Below, in pieces: positions 43,716 to 53,666 of a stretch of DNA of 64,000 nt. The notes beneath the pieces were generated by a model. It made no database searches, had not been told where the DNA came from, and saw only the letters and a program-made list of their open reading frames with translations. The stretch is from DASWJZ01 sp963792885 (GTDB lineage: Bacteria; Pseudomonadota; Alphaproteobacteria; Rhizobiales; Afifellaceae), in assembly GCA_963792885.1 (NCBI GenBank), contig CAWBXX010000003.1, positions 248,001 through 312,000 of the forward strand. The letters run 5' to 3'. How positions within the stretch are numbered: position 1 is the first letter of the stretch; every line of letters starts with the position of its first letter. The position numbers and the translations under genes are program-made.

Positions 43716-43964
43716 TCAGCGGCCCGAGATCCACTCGCGTGCTGCCCTGAGCGCCGCCGCGATCTCCTCGCGGCTCATCTCGCTCGCGAGTTCCTCGCGA
43801 TGCTGCGCCGCCACCCTATCGCCCCGCGCCGCAGCGATGTTGAACCACTTGTGCGCCTCGACGAGATCGATCCGCCCCTCACGCCCGGTTGAATAAGCCA
43901 GCCCAAGTTCGAAGAAGTTATGCGGCACTTCGTGAATGCCGCCCGTCTCGATTTGCAAGTTCAT
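43716..43964 (-). CDS. short Sel1-like repeat protein
   Basis: An 82-residue protein with one Sel1-like unit: F-E-L-G-L-A-Y-S-T-G-R-E-G-R-I-D-L-V-E-A-H-K-W-F-N-I-A-A-A-R-G, followed by a helical tail. Probably a small interaction module. Convergent with the dehydrogenase gene, 7 bp apart. Confidence 0.75.
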   Translation of the reverse strand: MNLQIETGGIHEVPHNFFELGLAYSTGREGRIDLVEAHKWFNIAAARGDRVAAQHREELASEMSREEIAAALRAAREWISGR

Positions 43965-44211
43965 TGACCCCGATCCCTAATGCTCGACGGTTCGGTCCGT
44001 CGTTCGCACCGCGATCTTCGGCCGATCCCCAATGCCCAGCGTTAACAGGGAGGCTTAATGAAGCGTGACCCAATGGTTTATGAAGTGTTGATGGCGTGGC
44101 GACGATTTGATCCAAGATACTGGAAAGATTGATATTTTACGCGCGCGCTTCATCGCGAGAATCCGCGCCCGCTTCACGCTTGCTTCACCACAGTGACAAT
44201 CAGGCATCAGC

Positions 44212-44244
44212 TGCTGTGCGACGCAGGTGCTGCGTCGCACAGCA
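44212..44244 (-). terminator. perfect 15-bp hairpin downstream of the GST gene
   Basis: TGCTGTGCGACGCAG, loop GTG, CTGCGTCGCACAGCA. It is a perfect 15-bp inverted repeat five bases past the GST stop. There is no T-run on either side, so it may be a non-canonical terminator or a 3'-stabilising stem. The rest of 43965-44249 shows no gene. Confidence 0.5.
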
Positions 44245-44249
44245 AGTGT

Positions 44250-44954
44250 TCAGCTCGCGCGCTGGCCGAACAGGATCTTCTGCGCCTCCTTGTCCTTCGA
44301 CAGGTCGACAGGTGGATCGCGCCGCATCTCGATCGCCTTCGCCACCGCCGGACGCGCCAGCATGCGGTCGATCCATGCCTTGATGTTGGGGAACTCGGCG
44401 ATGTCGATGCCTTGCCGCTCGTAGCCCTTGATCCAGCCGATGAGCGCCATGTCGGCGATCGAATAGTCGCCCGCAATGTAGTTGCGGCCTTGAAGACGCT
44501 TGTTCATCACCCCGTAGAGCCGATGCGCCTCGTCGCCGAAGCGCTTGATGGCGTAGGGCGCCTTTTCAGGCGCGTAGTTACGGAAGTGATTGTTGTGGCC
44601 GAAGACCGGTCCGACATTGGAGACCTGCCACATCAGCCATTCCTCGGCGGCGACCCGGCTGCGCTCGTCGGTGCCATAGAAGACACCGAACTTGCGGCCG
44701 AGATAGATCAGGATCGCCGCGGATTCGAAGACCGAGATCGGCTCCCCGTCCGGCCCTTCGGGATCGATGATCGCTGGCATGCGGTTGTTCGGCGCGATGG
44801 CCAGGAACGACGGCTCGAACTGTTCGCCCTTCCCGATGTTCACGTATTTGATCTCGTATGGGACGCCGGCTTCTTCCAGGAAGATGTTGATCTTCCAGCC
44901 GTTTGGCGTCGGCCAATAATAGAGCTCGATGGGCTTGGTCTGCTTGTGGGCCAT
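44250..44954 (-). CDS. glutathione S-transferase, YghU/YfcG-like (Nu-class)
   Basis: A 234-residue GST of the disulfide-bond-reductase-like group. It has I-E-L-Y-Y-W-P-T-P-N-G-W-K-I-N-I-F-L-E-E, cis-Pro in N-N-R-M-P-A-I-I-D-P, E-S-A-A-I-L-I-Y-L, and the helical domain with W-Q-V-S-N-V-G-P-V-F-G-H-N-N-H-F. Members bind two glutathiones and reduce disulfides or peroxides. ATG 44954 (MAHKQTK) fits the family start. Confidence 0.9.
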   Translation of the reverse strand: MAHKQTKPIELYYWPTPNGWKINIFLEEAGVPYEIKYVNIGKGEQFEPSFLAIAPNNRMPAIIDPEGPDGEPISVFESAAILIYLGRKFGVFYGTDERSRVAAEEWLMWQVSNVGPVFGHNNHFRNYAPEKAPYAIKRFGDEAHRLYGVMNKRLQGRNYIAGDYSIADMALIGWIKGYERQGIDIAEFPNIKAWIDRMLARPAVAKAIEMRRDPPVDLSKDKEAQKILFGQRAS

Positions 44955-45031
44955 TCGGTCTCCCTCCAGGATCTCTCGCGTCTCGCGCTGCATGTGGCGC
45001 GCCGCTGATCACCTTGCAATGCGAAAGGGCG

Positions 45032-46306
45032 TTACTCCCGCGCGAGCATAGCGAGGAAGAATCCGTCGGTTGCAGAGCGCCGCGGCGTGAGGAGAAGCGA
45101 GCTCTCGCCAAGCGATTCAGCAGGCGGCGCAACGCCGGGCAGCGCGAAGCTCCACGCCTGCGTCAACGAGCGGGCGCTAAAGCCCCGGTTTGCAGCAAGA
45201 AAGACGGCGACGCGCTCGCCGTTCTCCTGCGGCAGAAGTGAGCAGGTCACGTAAACAAGAAGGCCGCCGGGTTTCACGAACCGCGCCGCCTCCACGAGCA
45301 CCGCATCCTGCTCGGCCACCCGCTTCGCAAGCGCCTCGGGCGTCACGCGCCACTTCGCATCCGGTCGTCGCCGCCATATCCCCGTGCCCGTGCACGGCGC
45401 GTCGATGAGCACGCGGTCCATCTGGCCTGCGAGATCGTCGAGGGCGGCCGGCTCGGGCGGGCGAACCTGGACGTTGCGGGCGCCAGCGCGCCGCAGCCGC
45501 TCGAAGATTGGCGCAAGCCGGCTCTTGTCGAAATCGGTCGCATAGATCTGCCCGCGGTTCTCCATGGCAGCGGCGAGTGCCAGCGTCTTGCCGCCGGCGC
45601 CAGCGCAGAGGTCGAGGACCTGCTCACCGGGTTGCGCGCCGACAAGGAGTGCGCAGAGCTGGCTCCCCTCGTCCTGCACCTCAAAGCGACCGCGCTGAAA
45701 CGCTTCCTCGGCTTGCACGTTCGGATGCCGGCGCGCGCCGGAACTCGGTGCAATTCGCAGTCCGACTGGAGAGAAGGGCGTCGGCTCAACGCCGAGGCGC
45801 GCAAGTCGGTGTGCGACCTTCTCTCGATCTGCTTTCAGCGTGTTGACTCTGATGTCGAGCGGCGGGCGTCCAGCGAGCGCCTGCCCCTCGGCAACGAGGC
45901 CATCGCCGAGGACGGTGGCGAGATGCGGCGCGAGCCACTCAGGAATGTCGGCCCTGATGTGGTCCGGTGCATTGGAAAGATCCGCGGCGAAGGTCTCGGG
46001 AATCTGCGTCGGCGCATGGCGATCCTCGGCGAAAGCCGCGTTAAGCGCGGCCGGCATCTCGCCCCACTCGAAAATCGCGACGCCGAGCGCAAGATGCCAC
46101 GGCGTGTCGCCGCCCATGCGCCAGGCAAGCGACGACCGCTTCCGGAGCGCGTCGTAGACGAGATTGCCGATCGACGCGCGGTCGCCCGAGCCGGCGAAGC
46201 GATGCGACAACCCCCAATCCTTGAGCGCTTCCGCCGCCGGCCGATGACGGGAGTCGATTTCGGCAAGAACCTCGATCGCCGCGGCGATCTGTCCCGGAAG
46301 GCGCAT
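45032..46306 (-). CDS. RsmB/NOP-family RNA cytosine-5 methyltransferase
   Basis: A 424-residue enzyme. The N-terminal NusB-like/PUA-like region is followed by the Rossmann methyltransferase core: D-L-C-A-G-A-G-G-K-T-L (SAM site), V-L-I-D-A-P-C-T-G-T-G (motif IV Cys) and V-T-C-S-L-L-P-Q-E-N (motif VI Cys). It methylates a cytosine in rRNA or tRNA; the precise target cannot be assigned. It is downstream of guaB-MAPEG on the same strand, with an 18-bp gap. Confidence 0.9.
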   Translation of the reverse strand: MRLPGQIAAAIEVLAEIDSRHRPAAEALKDWGLSHRFAGSGDRASIGNLVYDALRKRSSLAWRMGGDTPWHLALGVAIFEWGEMPAALNAAFAEDRHAPTQIPETFAADLSNAPDHIRADIPEWLAPHLATVLGDGLVAEGQALAGRPPLDIRVNTLKADREKVAHRLARLGVEPTPFSPVGLRIAPSSGARRHPNVQAEEAFQRGRFEVQDEGSQLCALLVGAQPGEQVLDLCAGAGGKTLALAAAMENRGQIYATDFDKSRLAPIFERLRRAGARNVQVRPPEPAALDDLAGQMDRVLIDAPCTGTGIWRRRPDAKWRVTPEALAKRVAEQDAVLVEAARFVKPGGLLVYVTCSLLPQENGERVAVFLAANRGFSARSLTQAWSFALPGVAPPAESLGESSLLLTPRRSATDGFFLAMLARE

Positions 46307-46324
46307 CAGAGTCGAGCCACAGCC

Positions 46325-46747
46325 TCACGCACTCGCAAGATGCAGCGCGATTCCGATCCACATCGCGAACAGGATGATCACGCCGGCGAGGAACGAATAG
46401 AACCGTCGCGGCACGCGGTTGTTCGTCGTGTGGATCGCGGTGTGCGCGACGCGCGTGGCAAAGTAGGCCCAGGCGAGCAGGACCATCAGCAGACCCGTCG
46501 CGCCGACGAAGGTGGCGACGCCGCAAAGCACGTAGAACAGAATCGGCGTCTCGAACTGGTTCTGCATGTTGTTCGAGATCTTGCGCACGTCGTCCGGATA
46601 GGCGTTGCCGTCCAGCGCGATCTCGGCAAACCGCACCTTGCGCGCGCGAAGCGCCGCTGCCCGCGCCCGCCCCGTCCAGACGACAAGGATGAGTGACCAC
46701 AGGATCTGCGCCATCACCGGATAGACGAAGGCGAGCGGCCCGCTCAT
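46325..46747 (-). CDS. MAPEG family membrane protein
   Basis: A 140-residue four-helix membrane protein. The MAPEG core is N-N-M-Q-N-Q-F-E-T-P-I-L-F-Y-V-L (the glutathione-binding E/R region) and A-I-H-T-T-N-N-R-V-P-R-R-F. Related to microsomal glutathione transferases. Its start overlaps the guaB stop by four bases. Confidence 0.85.
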   Translation of the reverse strand: MSGPLAFVYPVMAQILWSLILVVWTGRARAAALRARKVRFAEIALDGNAYPDDVRKISNNMQNQFETPILFYVLCGVATFVGATGLLMVLLAWAYFATRVAHTAIHTTNNRVPRRFYSFLAGVIILFAMWIGIALHLASA

Positions 46748-48247
46748 GTGGTGCCGGGATAGTTCGGGCTCTCGCGCGTGATCGTCACGCCGTGCGCGTG
46801 GCTCTCGCGCCAGGCCGACGCCGAGATGCGCACGAACTCCGCCTTCTGCCGAAATTCCGCGAGCGTCTTTGCGCCGACATAGCCCATCGCCGCGCGGAGC
46901 CCGCCCTGGAGTTGATGCAGCACGTTAGCGGCCGGACCCTTATAGGGCACCTGGCCCTCGATCCCCTCCGGCACGAGCTTCAGCGCGTCGCGGATCTCGG
47001 CCTGGAAGTAACGGTCGGCGGAGCCCCGCGCCATTGCGCCCACCGAGCCCATGCCGCGGTAGGATTTATAGCTGCGGCCCTGGTAGAGATAGACCTCGCC
47101 CGGGCTCTCCTCCGTGCCGGCGAGAAGCGAGCCCACCATCGCGACGGATGCGCCGGCTGCGAGCGCCTTGGCGAGATCGCCGGAATACTTGATGCCACCG
47201 TCGGCGATGATGGGGATGCAGGCCTTGTCCGCGACCGCAACCGTGTCCATCAGCGCCGTCAGCTGCGGCACGCCCACCCCGGCGACGATCCGCGTGGTGC
47301 AGATCGAGCCTGGTCCGATGCCGACCTTGATCGCATCGGCGCCCTTGTCGATCAGCGCGCGTGCGGCCTCGCCGGTTGCAACATTGCCGGCGATGACCTG
47401 GGTCTCGTTTGACATGCGCTTCACGGCGGCGACCGCGTCCAGCACCTTCTCGGAATGACCGTGCGCCGTGTCGACCACGATCACGTCGCAGCCCGCTGCG
47501 AGCAGCCGCTCGGTGCGGTGAAGCCCGGCGTCGCCGACCGTCGTCGCCGCTGCGACCCTGAGCCTCCCCTGATCGTCCTTCGAGGCGAACGGATTGAGCT
47601 GCGCCTTCTCGATGTCTTTCACCGTGACAAGGCCGATACAGTTGTCGTCGTTGTCGACGACGAGAAGCTTCTCGATACGGGTACTGGTGCAAGAGCCGCT
47701 TCGCTTCCTGCTGACTGACGTTCTCCGCCACCTTGATCAGCCGCTCATGGGTCATGAGCTCGGCGACGCGTTGCGTCGGGTCGGAGGCGAAGCGCACGTC
47801 GCGGTTGGTTAGGATGCCGACCAGCTTGCCGACGACCAGCCCGCCTGCGCCGGCGCCTTCGACGACCGGGATGCCGGAGATGCGATAGGCCTCCATCAGC
47901 GCCAGCGCGTCGGCGAGCGTTGCGTCGGGACCGATCACCACCGGGTTCACGACCATGCCGGATTCAAACTTTTTCACCTGGCGAACTTCTTCGGCTTGCG
48001 CGTCCGTATCGAGGTTGCGGTGGATGACGCCGATACCGCCTGCTTGCGCCATGGCGATCGCGAGCCGCGATTCCGTCACAGTGTCCATCGCTGCGGAGAG
48101 GATGGGAAGGTTGAGATTGATCGAGCGAGTCAACCTCGTCGCGATATCGGTCTCGCCCGGAAGCACCTCGGAACGCCCGGGCTTCAGCAGCACATCATCG
48201 AATGTGAGCGCCTCGCGGCCGGTGACGACGTCGACGATGCGGGCCAT
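46744..48247 (-). CDS. guaB: IMP dehydrogenase, one frame break
   Basis: About 500 residues. It oxidises IMP to XMP, the first committed step to GMP. The N-terminus E-A-L-T-F-D-D-V-L-L-K-P leads to the CBS pair (M-V-V-N-P-V-V-I..., then R-F-A-S-D-P). The catalytic part has V-G-I-G-P-G-S-I-C-T-T-R with the active Cys, the flap A-D-G-G-I-K-Y-S-G-D and S-Y-R-G-M-G-S. A +1 shift near 47679-47681 (CCC for CC on the minus strand) interrupts L-L-H-Q-Y-R-I-E-K-L-L-V-V-D. guaB is normally essential and this is the only copy seen, so the break is probably an error. Confidence 0.92.
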
Positions 48248-48511
48248 GCCAAGCCTCCAGAAATAAGGAGCCGATCGCAGGCCGGGCCGGCTGCGCAGGA
48301 AAGAATCGGCTTCAGGATTGGCGCGGCTCACTACCACGATGTCCGCGCTCTGTGGAAGGCTCCGCGCGCCGGTCCGGGCGAAATCCCGCGTCACCCCCGC
48401 AAGAAGCGGAAATTCGGACAAAGTGTCCATGGGCCATATGGCGCGAGCCGCCGGCGCGTGCTAGGGGAGCGGTTCTCCGTATTCCACCTCTTTCACCACC
48501 CCCGCGCTCCC

Positions 48512-49931
48512 TTGCCCGACCGAATCCTCCTGCCGCTGATCGTCGCCTGCGCGCTCTTCATGGAGAACCTCGATTCCACGGTGCTCTCCACAGCACTCCC
48601 GGCGATCGCGGCGGATTTCGACGAGAGCCCCATTCACCTGAAGCTGGCGCTGACCTCCTATCTTCTGGCCATCGCGGTCTTCCTGCCGGCGTCCGGCTGG
48701 CTCGCCGACAAGCATGGCGCGCGGAACGTCTTCCGCGCGGCCATCGCAATTTTCACCATCGGCTCGATTCTTTGCGGCTTCTCCGGCTCGATCGCCACTT
48801 TGGTCGGTGCGCGCGTCATCCAAGGGATCGGTGGCGCCATGATGGTCCCGGTCGGGCGCCTCGTGATCCTGAAGTCCGTGCACAAGCGCGAGCTTGTCGG
48901 CTCGCTCGCCTGGCTGACGATTCCCGCCCTGATCGGCCCTGTGGTCGGCCCGCCTGTCGGCGGCTTCATCACCACCTATTTCGAGTGGCGTTGGATCTTC
49001 TGGATCAACATCCCGGTCGGCGTTCTCGGGCTCATCCTCGCCACGCTGTTCGTTCCCAACCTCCACGGTGACGCCCGCACACGCTTCGACACACGCGGCT
49101 TCGTTCTCTCAGCTCTCGGCCTCGCCGGCTTCATGTCTGGCTCGACCGCGCTGGGGCTCGGGCTGCTCCCGAAGAGCGTGACGATCACGCTGCTCGTCGG
49201 CGGCGCCGCGCTCCTTGCCGGCTACGTCGTCCATAGTCGCCGAGTCGAAAAACCCGATCCTCGATCTTTCGCTCTTCCGCATCCCGACCTTCGCAACCTG
49301 CATCATCGGTGCGCTTCTCTTCCGCCTTGGCGTCGGGGCGACGCCCTTCCTGCTGCCGCTGCTGCTGCAGGTCGGCTTCGGCATGTCGCCCTTCCAGTCG
49401 GGCTCGATCACGTTCGCATCGGCGCTCGGCGCGCTGGTGATGAAGTTCACGGCCCAGCCGATCCTGAGGCGCTTGGGCTTCCGTAACGTGCTGACGTGGA
49501 ACGCCATGATCGCGGGCATCTTCGTCGCGCTGCCTGCCGTTTTCACGCCAACGACGCCGACCGCGCTGATCGTGGCGCTTGTTCTCATCGGCGGCTTCTT
49601 CCGCTCGCTGCAATTCACCAGCATCAACGCGCTGAGCTACGCCGACGTGCCGCAGGAGCGAATGAGCGGGGCAACGACGCTGACGAGCGTGGCGCAGCAA
49701 TTATCGCTTTCCGTCGGCATCTCCGTCGGCGCGATCACACTGGAGCTGACGGCCGAGTTGAGCGGCGGCGGCCTTCAGGCCAGCGCCTTTGCACCCGCGT
49801 TCATCCTAGTCGGCTTCTTCGCGGCCATTGCCGTCGTGCCGTTCCTGCGCCTGGCGCGTAACGCCGGCGACGAGATGTCGGGCCGCCTGCCGGCTCCTGA
49901 CGCCGTCACGGTGATGCGCGAGCGCGGCTAA
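48512..49931 (+). CDS. MFS transporter, DHA2-like, one frame break
   Basis: About 473 residues with many transmembrane helices: M-E-N-L-D-S-T-V-L-S-T-A-L-P-A-I (DHA2/EmrB-like helix 1), G-W-L-A-D-K-H-G-A-R motif A, and V-I-Q-G-I-G-G-A-M-M-V-P-V-G-R motif B. A run of five A at 49247-49251 shifts the frame; with four A the protein reads V-E-N-P-I-L-D-L-S-L-F-R-I-P. The TTG at 48512 is the likeliest start, but an ATG at 48560 is possible. Drug or metabolite export is likely. Convergent with rlmE, 4-bp overlap. Confidence 0.8.
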
Positions 49932-50623
49932 TCGGAGCCGCCACGAAACCCCGTCGCGAGGAGGTAGAGCTCCGGGCTGTCTGAGCGGCTTGCCGGCGGC
50001 TTGACGTGCTGCACCTTGGCGAAGTCGCGTTTCAGATCCGCAAGGAGCTTGCCCTCGGTGCCGCCGCGGAAGACCTTCGCGAGGAAAGCACCGCCGGGCT
50101 TCAGCACGTCTCGGGCGAAATCGGCGGCCGCGTCGCAGAGCGCGACGATCCTGAGGTGATCGGTGGCGCGATGTCCCGTCGTCGGCGCGGCCATATCGGA
50201 AAGCACAACGTCCACTTTCGTGCCGCCGAGCGCCCCGCGGATAAGATCCGGCGCATCGGCGTCTAGGAAATCCTTCTGCAGCACGACGACGCCCGGCAGC
50301 GCGTCCATGCCGAGGATGTCGATCGCCACGACGCGCGGAGCCTCGTCGGTCGAGCCGATCCGCTCGGCCGCCACCTGCGACCAGCCACCCGGTGCGGCGC
50401 CCAGATCGACGACCCGCTGTCCTGACTTCAAGACGCCGAAGCGCTCGTCGATCTCGGCAAGCTTGTAGGCAGCGCGCGAGCGATAGCCTTCGCGCTTGGA
50501 ACGCGCGACGTAGGGGTCGTTGAGCTGCCGCTCAAGCCAGCGCTGTGACGAGAGCTTGCGCCCGCGCGCGGTCTTGAGCCGCGTCTTCAGCTCTCTCTGG
50601 CCGGAGCCCCCGCGCGCCTTCAC
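49928..50623 (-). CDS. rlmE: 23S rRNA 2'-O-methyltransferase (U2552), RlmE/FtsJ
   Basis: A 231-residue FtsJ fold. V-V-D-L-G-A-A-P-G-G-W-S-Q is the SAM site. The K-D-K-E tetrad is visible as S-R-A-A-Y-K-L, L-S-D-M-A-A-P, L-A-K-V-F-R-G and S-P-E-L-Y-L. It methylates U2552 of the ribosomal A loop. Its start overlaps the ppx stop by four bases. Confidence 0.95.
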   Translation of the reverse strand: MKARGGSGQRELKTRLKTARGRKLSSQRWLERQLNDPYVARSKREGYRSRAAYKLAEIDERFGVLKSGQRVVDLGAAPGGWSQVAAERIGSTDEAPRVVAIDILGMDALPGVVVLQKDFLDADAPDLIRGALGGTKVDVVLSDMAAPTTGHRATDHLRIVALCDAAADFARDVLKPGGAFLAKVFRGGTEGKLLADLKRDFAKVQHVKPPASRSDSPELYLLATGFRGGSD

Positions 50624-51843
50624 TGCCCGTGCGCGCCCTCAAAGCGCGGCCGGGCCTGCGCCCCGAGATAGCCGTCAGCGCGCATCAGCTGCATGAGGAT
50701 ACCCTCGCGCAGACCGCGGTCGGCGACGCGCAACCGTGAGCATTGCCATTCGCGCCGGATCGCCTCGAACACCGCGCAGCCCGCGAGCACCAGATCGGCG
50801 CGCTCCCGTCCGATGCAGGGATTGCTCCGCCGCGCCTCGTAGTCCATGCCGCGGATCTTGGTCATCATCCGCTCGATGTCCCCGTCTTCCATCCAGAGGC
50901 CGTCAACCTGCCGCCGGTCGTAGCGCGGCAACTCGAGATGTACGCCGGCTAGCGTGGTGACGGTGCCGGAGGTGCCGAGGAGATGGAACGCGCGACTCTC
51001 GATCGCGGCCTTCAGCGCGTCGCGGGCGCGGAAGCGGTGAAATTCGGAGCGCACGTCGTCGACCATCGCCTCGAACACACGATCGTCGACCTCGACCCCG
51101 CCATGCCGTTCGGCGAGTGTGACGACGCCGACCGGGAGCGACACCCAGGCACGCACCAGGCTGCCGCGGCGATGCGCCTTGCGCCGGTCGAGCCACACGA
51201 TCTCCGACGAGCCACCGCCGATATCGAAGAGAACTGCGCCCTCCGCCGCCGGATCGAGGAGGGAGAAGCATCCCTCGGCCGCGAGCCGCGCCTCGGTGCG
51301 GCGATCGACGATCTCAAGGTCGAGACCGATTTCGTCGCGAACCCGATCCAGGAACTCAAGCCCGTTCTCGGCAATGCGACAGGCTTGTGTCGCGATCAGC
51401 CGCGCGCCGGCGATCTGTCGCTCGCTGAGCTTCTGCCCGCAGATGTGGAGCGCTCCGATAGCGCGCTCCATCGCGCCCTCGGCAAGCCGGCCGTTCTGCG
51501 CCACACCCTCGCCGAGCCGCACGATGCGCGAGAAGGAATCGACGACGCGAAAACTGTCGCGCGCCGGCTCGGCGATGAGGAGCCTGCAATTGTTTGTGCC
51601 GAGATCGAGCGCCGCGTAGAACGGCCCGCGCTCGCGTCCGCGCCCGTTTCGGCGGCGGCCGCGATAGTCTCCGGCCCGACGGCTATCGCCCGCCTCCCGC
51701 CGCCAGATCGCGGGAGAAGAGACGACAGGCGCGGAAGCCTGTGCCAAAGCAAATGGCGCATCGCCAAGCGACGCGTAAGGCTCCGCAGCGTCCGCACCTG
51801 AGCCGGGCAATGAACTCGAATCCGAGTCCGTGCCCTTGACCAT
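50620..51843 (-). CDS. ppx: exopolyphosphatase/guanosine pentaphosphatase family protein
   Basis: A 407-residue ASKHA-fold phosphatase. F-Y-A-A-L-D-L-G-T-N-N-C-R-L-L is the first phosphate-binding loop and V-L-F-D-I-G-G-G-S-S-E the second; A-T-Q-A-C-R-I-A-E-N lies between. A low-complexity basic N-terminus of about 70 residues precedes the domain, so the start could be further in. It hydrolyses polyphosphate or pppGpp. Upstream of rlmE in one transcription unit. Confidence 0.9.
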   Translation of the reverse strand: MVKGTDSDSSSLPGSGADAAEPYASLGDAPFALAQASAPVVSSPAIWRREAGDSRRAGDYRGRRRNGRGRERGPFYAALDLGTNNCRLLIAEPARDSFRVVDSFSRIVRLGEGVAQNGRLAEGAMERAIGALHICGQKLSERQIAGARLIATQACRIAENGLEFLDRVRDEIGLDLEIVDRRTEARLAAEGCFSLLDPAAEGAVLFDIGGGSSEIVWLDRRKAHRRGSLVRAWVSLPVGVVTLAERHGGVEVDDRVFEAMVDDVRSEFHRFRARDALKAAIESRAFHLLGTSGTVTTLAGVHLELPRYDRRQVDGLWMEDGDIERMMTKIRGMDYEARRSNPCIGRERADLVLAGCAVFEAIRREWQCSRLRVADRGLREGILMQLMRADGYLGAQARPRFEGAHGQ

Positions 51844-51932
51844 GTTCTGCTCGCTTTCGAGGGCTTCGCGGCCCTCGCGTTGAAGTCAGGATAGGCCTTC
51901 GAGCGCCGCGAAGCAAACGCCGTACCTGACGG

Positions 51933-53396
51933 CTATTCGGCCGGCCCGGCGCGGCCGCGGAGCGGGCGCTCCTCCATCCCGAGAAAGAACAGGAACGCGA
52001 GCGCATATCCGCCCGCCGCGACCAGGAACATTGCGCTGAACCGGCCGGTCTGCTCCGGGCTTGCGCCAACTTGAAGCGCCTCCCGCACAGCGACGCCGTG
52101 GCCCGCATCGAGGCCGAGGACGACCGCCCCGAAGAGCGCCACCATCAGCGCGCCGCCGAGTTGGCGGAAGAACCCGATCGCGGCAGTCGTCGTCCCGAGC
52201 TCTCGGGGCACAACGGCGTTCTGCACGGCAACCGTCGTAACCGGGAGCAACGTTCCCATCCCGATGCTGATTAGCGCAAGCGTCGCGTCGAGGGCGAAAA
52301 GCGATATGGAGCCTGCCAGCAAGGCGAGCGCGATGCAGCCGCCGGTCGCGATCAGCAGGCCGACGAGCGGCAGCCTCTTATAATGCACGACATGCGCGAG
52401 CCGCCTTCCGACAAGCGTCGCTCCGAGCACGACGCTTACGCTGAGCGGAATGAGCGCGAGGCCCGATTGGCCGGCCGTCAGCCCCATGACCGCCTCGAAG
52501 TAGAGCGGCATGAATACGGTCATCGCGATGAGCGTGCCCATTCCGAAGCACGAGGAGATCGTACCGGCGCGCACGACGCCGTTCCTGAGAACGCTCAGCG
52601 GAATGAGCGGCTCCTCCGCCGTCAGAAGCCGCGTGGTGAACAACCCCCAAAGGACGAGCGACCCGACGAACAATGAAAGCAGCTGCGGCGACGTCCATGC
52701 GTAGCGCACGCCTCCCCAGTTCAGCGCGAGCATCAGCGTGACGCTCGCCGCCGTGATCAGCGCTGCGCCGAGCATATCGAGGCGATGCCAGTGGTCATTG
52801 CGCGGCAGGCGTCTTAGCGTCCGACTCGTGATGACATAGGCGAGAAGTCCGAGCGGCAGGTTGATCCAGAAGATCACGGACCAGTGGAGATGCTCGGCGA
52901 TGACGCCTCCGAGCACAGGTCCGGCCAGGCTCGACGATGTGAAGACAGCAGCGAAATAGGCTTGGTAGCGCCCGCGCTCGCGCGGCGCGGCAACATCGGC
53001 GACCACGGTCTGCGCGAGCGAGATGAGGCCGCCGCCGCCAAGCCCCTGCAGCCCACGCGCGACGATCAGGACTAACATGTTGGGTGCCAGCGCGCAGATC
53101 AGCGAGCCGACCATGAAGGTCGCGATGCCGAAGAGCATCGTGACGCGCCGGCCATGTATGTCGCTGAACTTGCCGTAGAGCGGGGTCGCCGCCGTTGCCG
53201 CAAGCAGGTAGGCGGTCACCACCCACGGCAGATCGGTGACGTTATGGAGCTCGCGGCCGATCGTGGGGAGCGCCGTCGCGACGATAGTCTGGTCGAGTGC
53301 AGCGAGGAACATCGCCAGCAAGACGCCGGAGATGATCGTGCGAACTTCCGCATGCGAAAGGGGCGCCGGCTGATCGGCAGTTCGGACGGCATCCAT
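51933..53396 (-). CDS. MFS multidrug transporter, DHA2/EmrB family
   Basis: About 487 residues with 14 predicted helices. It has F-L-A-A-L-D-Q-T-I-V-A-T-A-L-P-T-I (the D in helix 1), Y-G-K-F-S-D-I-H-G-R-R motif A, and G-R-Y-Q-A-Y-F-A-A-V-F-T-S-S-S-L-A-G-P-V-L-G-G motif C. A proton-driven drug exporter is likely. MDAVRTAD (ATG 53396) is preferred over 53426. It lies just upstream of tRNA-Gln on the opposite strand. Confidence 0.92.
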   Translation of the reverse strand: MDAVRTADQPAPLSHAEVRTIISGVLLAMFLAALDQTIVATALPTIGRELHNVTDLPWVVTAYLLAATAATPLYGKFSDIHGRRVTMLFGIATFMVGSLICALAPNMLVLIVARGLQGLGGGGLISLAQTVVADVAAPRERGRYQAYFAAVFTSSSLAGPVLGGVIAEHLHWSVIFWINLPLGLLAYVITSRTLRRLPRNDHWHRLDMLGAALITAASVTLMLALNWGGVRYAWTSPQLLSLFVGSLVLWGLFTTRLLTAEEPLIPLSVLRNGVVRAGTISSCFGMGTLIAMTVFMPLYFEAVMGLTAGQSGLALIPLSVSVVLGATLVGRRLAHVVHYKRLPLVGLLIATGGCIALALLAGSISLFALDATLALISIGMGTLLPVTTVAVQNAVVPRELGTTTAAIGFFRQLGGALMVALFGAVVLGLDAGHGVAVREALQVGASPEQTGRFSAMFLVAAGGYALAFLFFLGMEERPLRGRAGPAE

Positions 53397-53520
53397 CGAA
53401 TGATTGTCCTGCTGGGAGGCCCGCATAGTGTAGCGTCCCGGCGCTTCCGGCGCGAGACCCCAGTCGCCCGGCCCGGCTTGAAACCTTCAGGCAGCCGGTG
53501 TTAGGAAGCCGCCGGCCCGT

Positions 53521-53595
53521 TGGGGGATAGTTCAACGGTAGAACAGCGGACTTCTGACTCCGTCGATCTTGGTTCGAATCCAGGTCCCCCAGCCA
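53521..53595 (+). tRNA. tRNA-Gln with 8-nt anticodon loop
   Basis: 75 nt with CCA. Acceptor TGGGGGA/TCCCCCA, D-stem GTTC/GAAC, anticodon stem GCGGA/TCCGT, T-loop TTCGAAT. The loop between the anticodon stem halves is CTTCTGAC, eight bases and not seven. Removing one T gives CTCTGAC, a standard CUG-reading tRNA-Gln. It is either an insertion error (GACTC read as GACTTC) or a real expanded loop. Confidence 0.88.
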
Positions 53596-53666
53596 CCTTT
53601 CCGCGAAAACGCGTTGCAAATGGAAATGACGCCGCTCATCGCGCCGCCTCGGCTCGTGCGCGCCGC

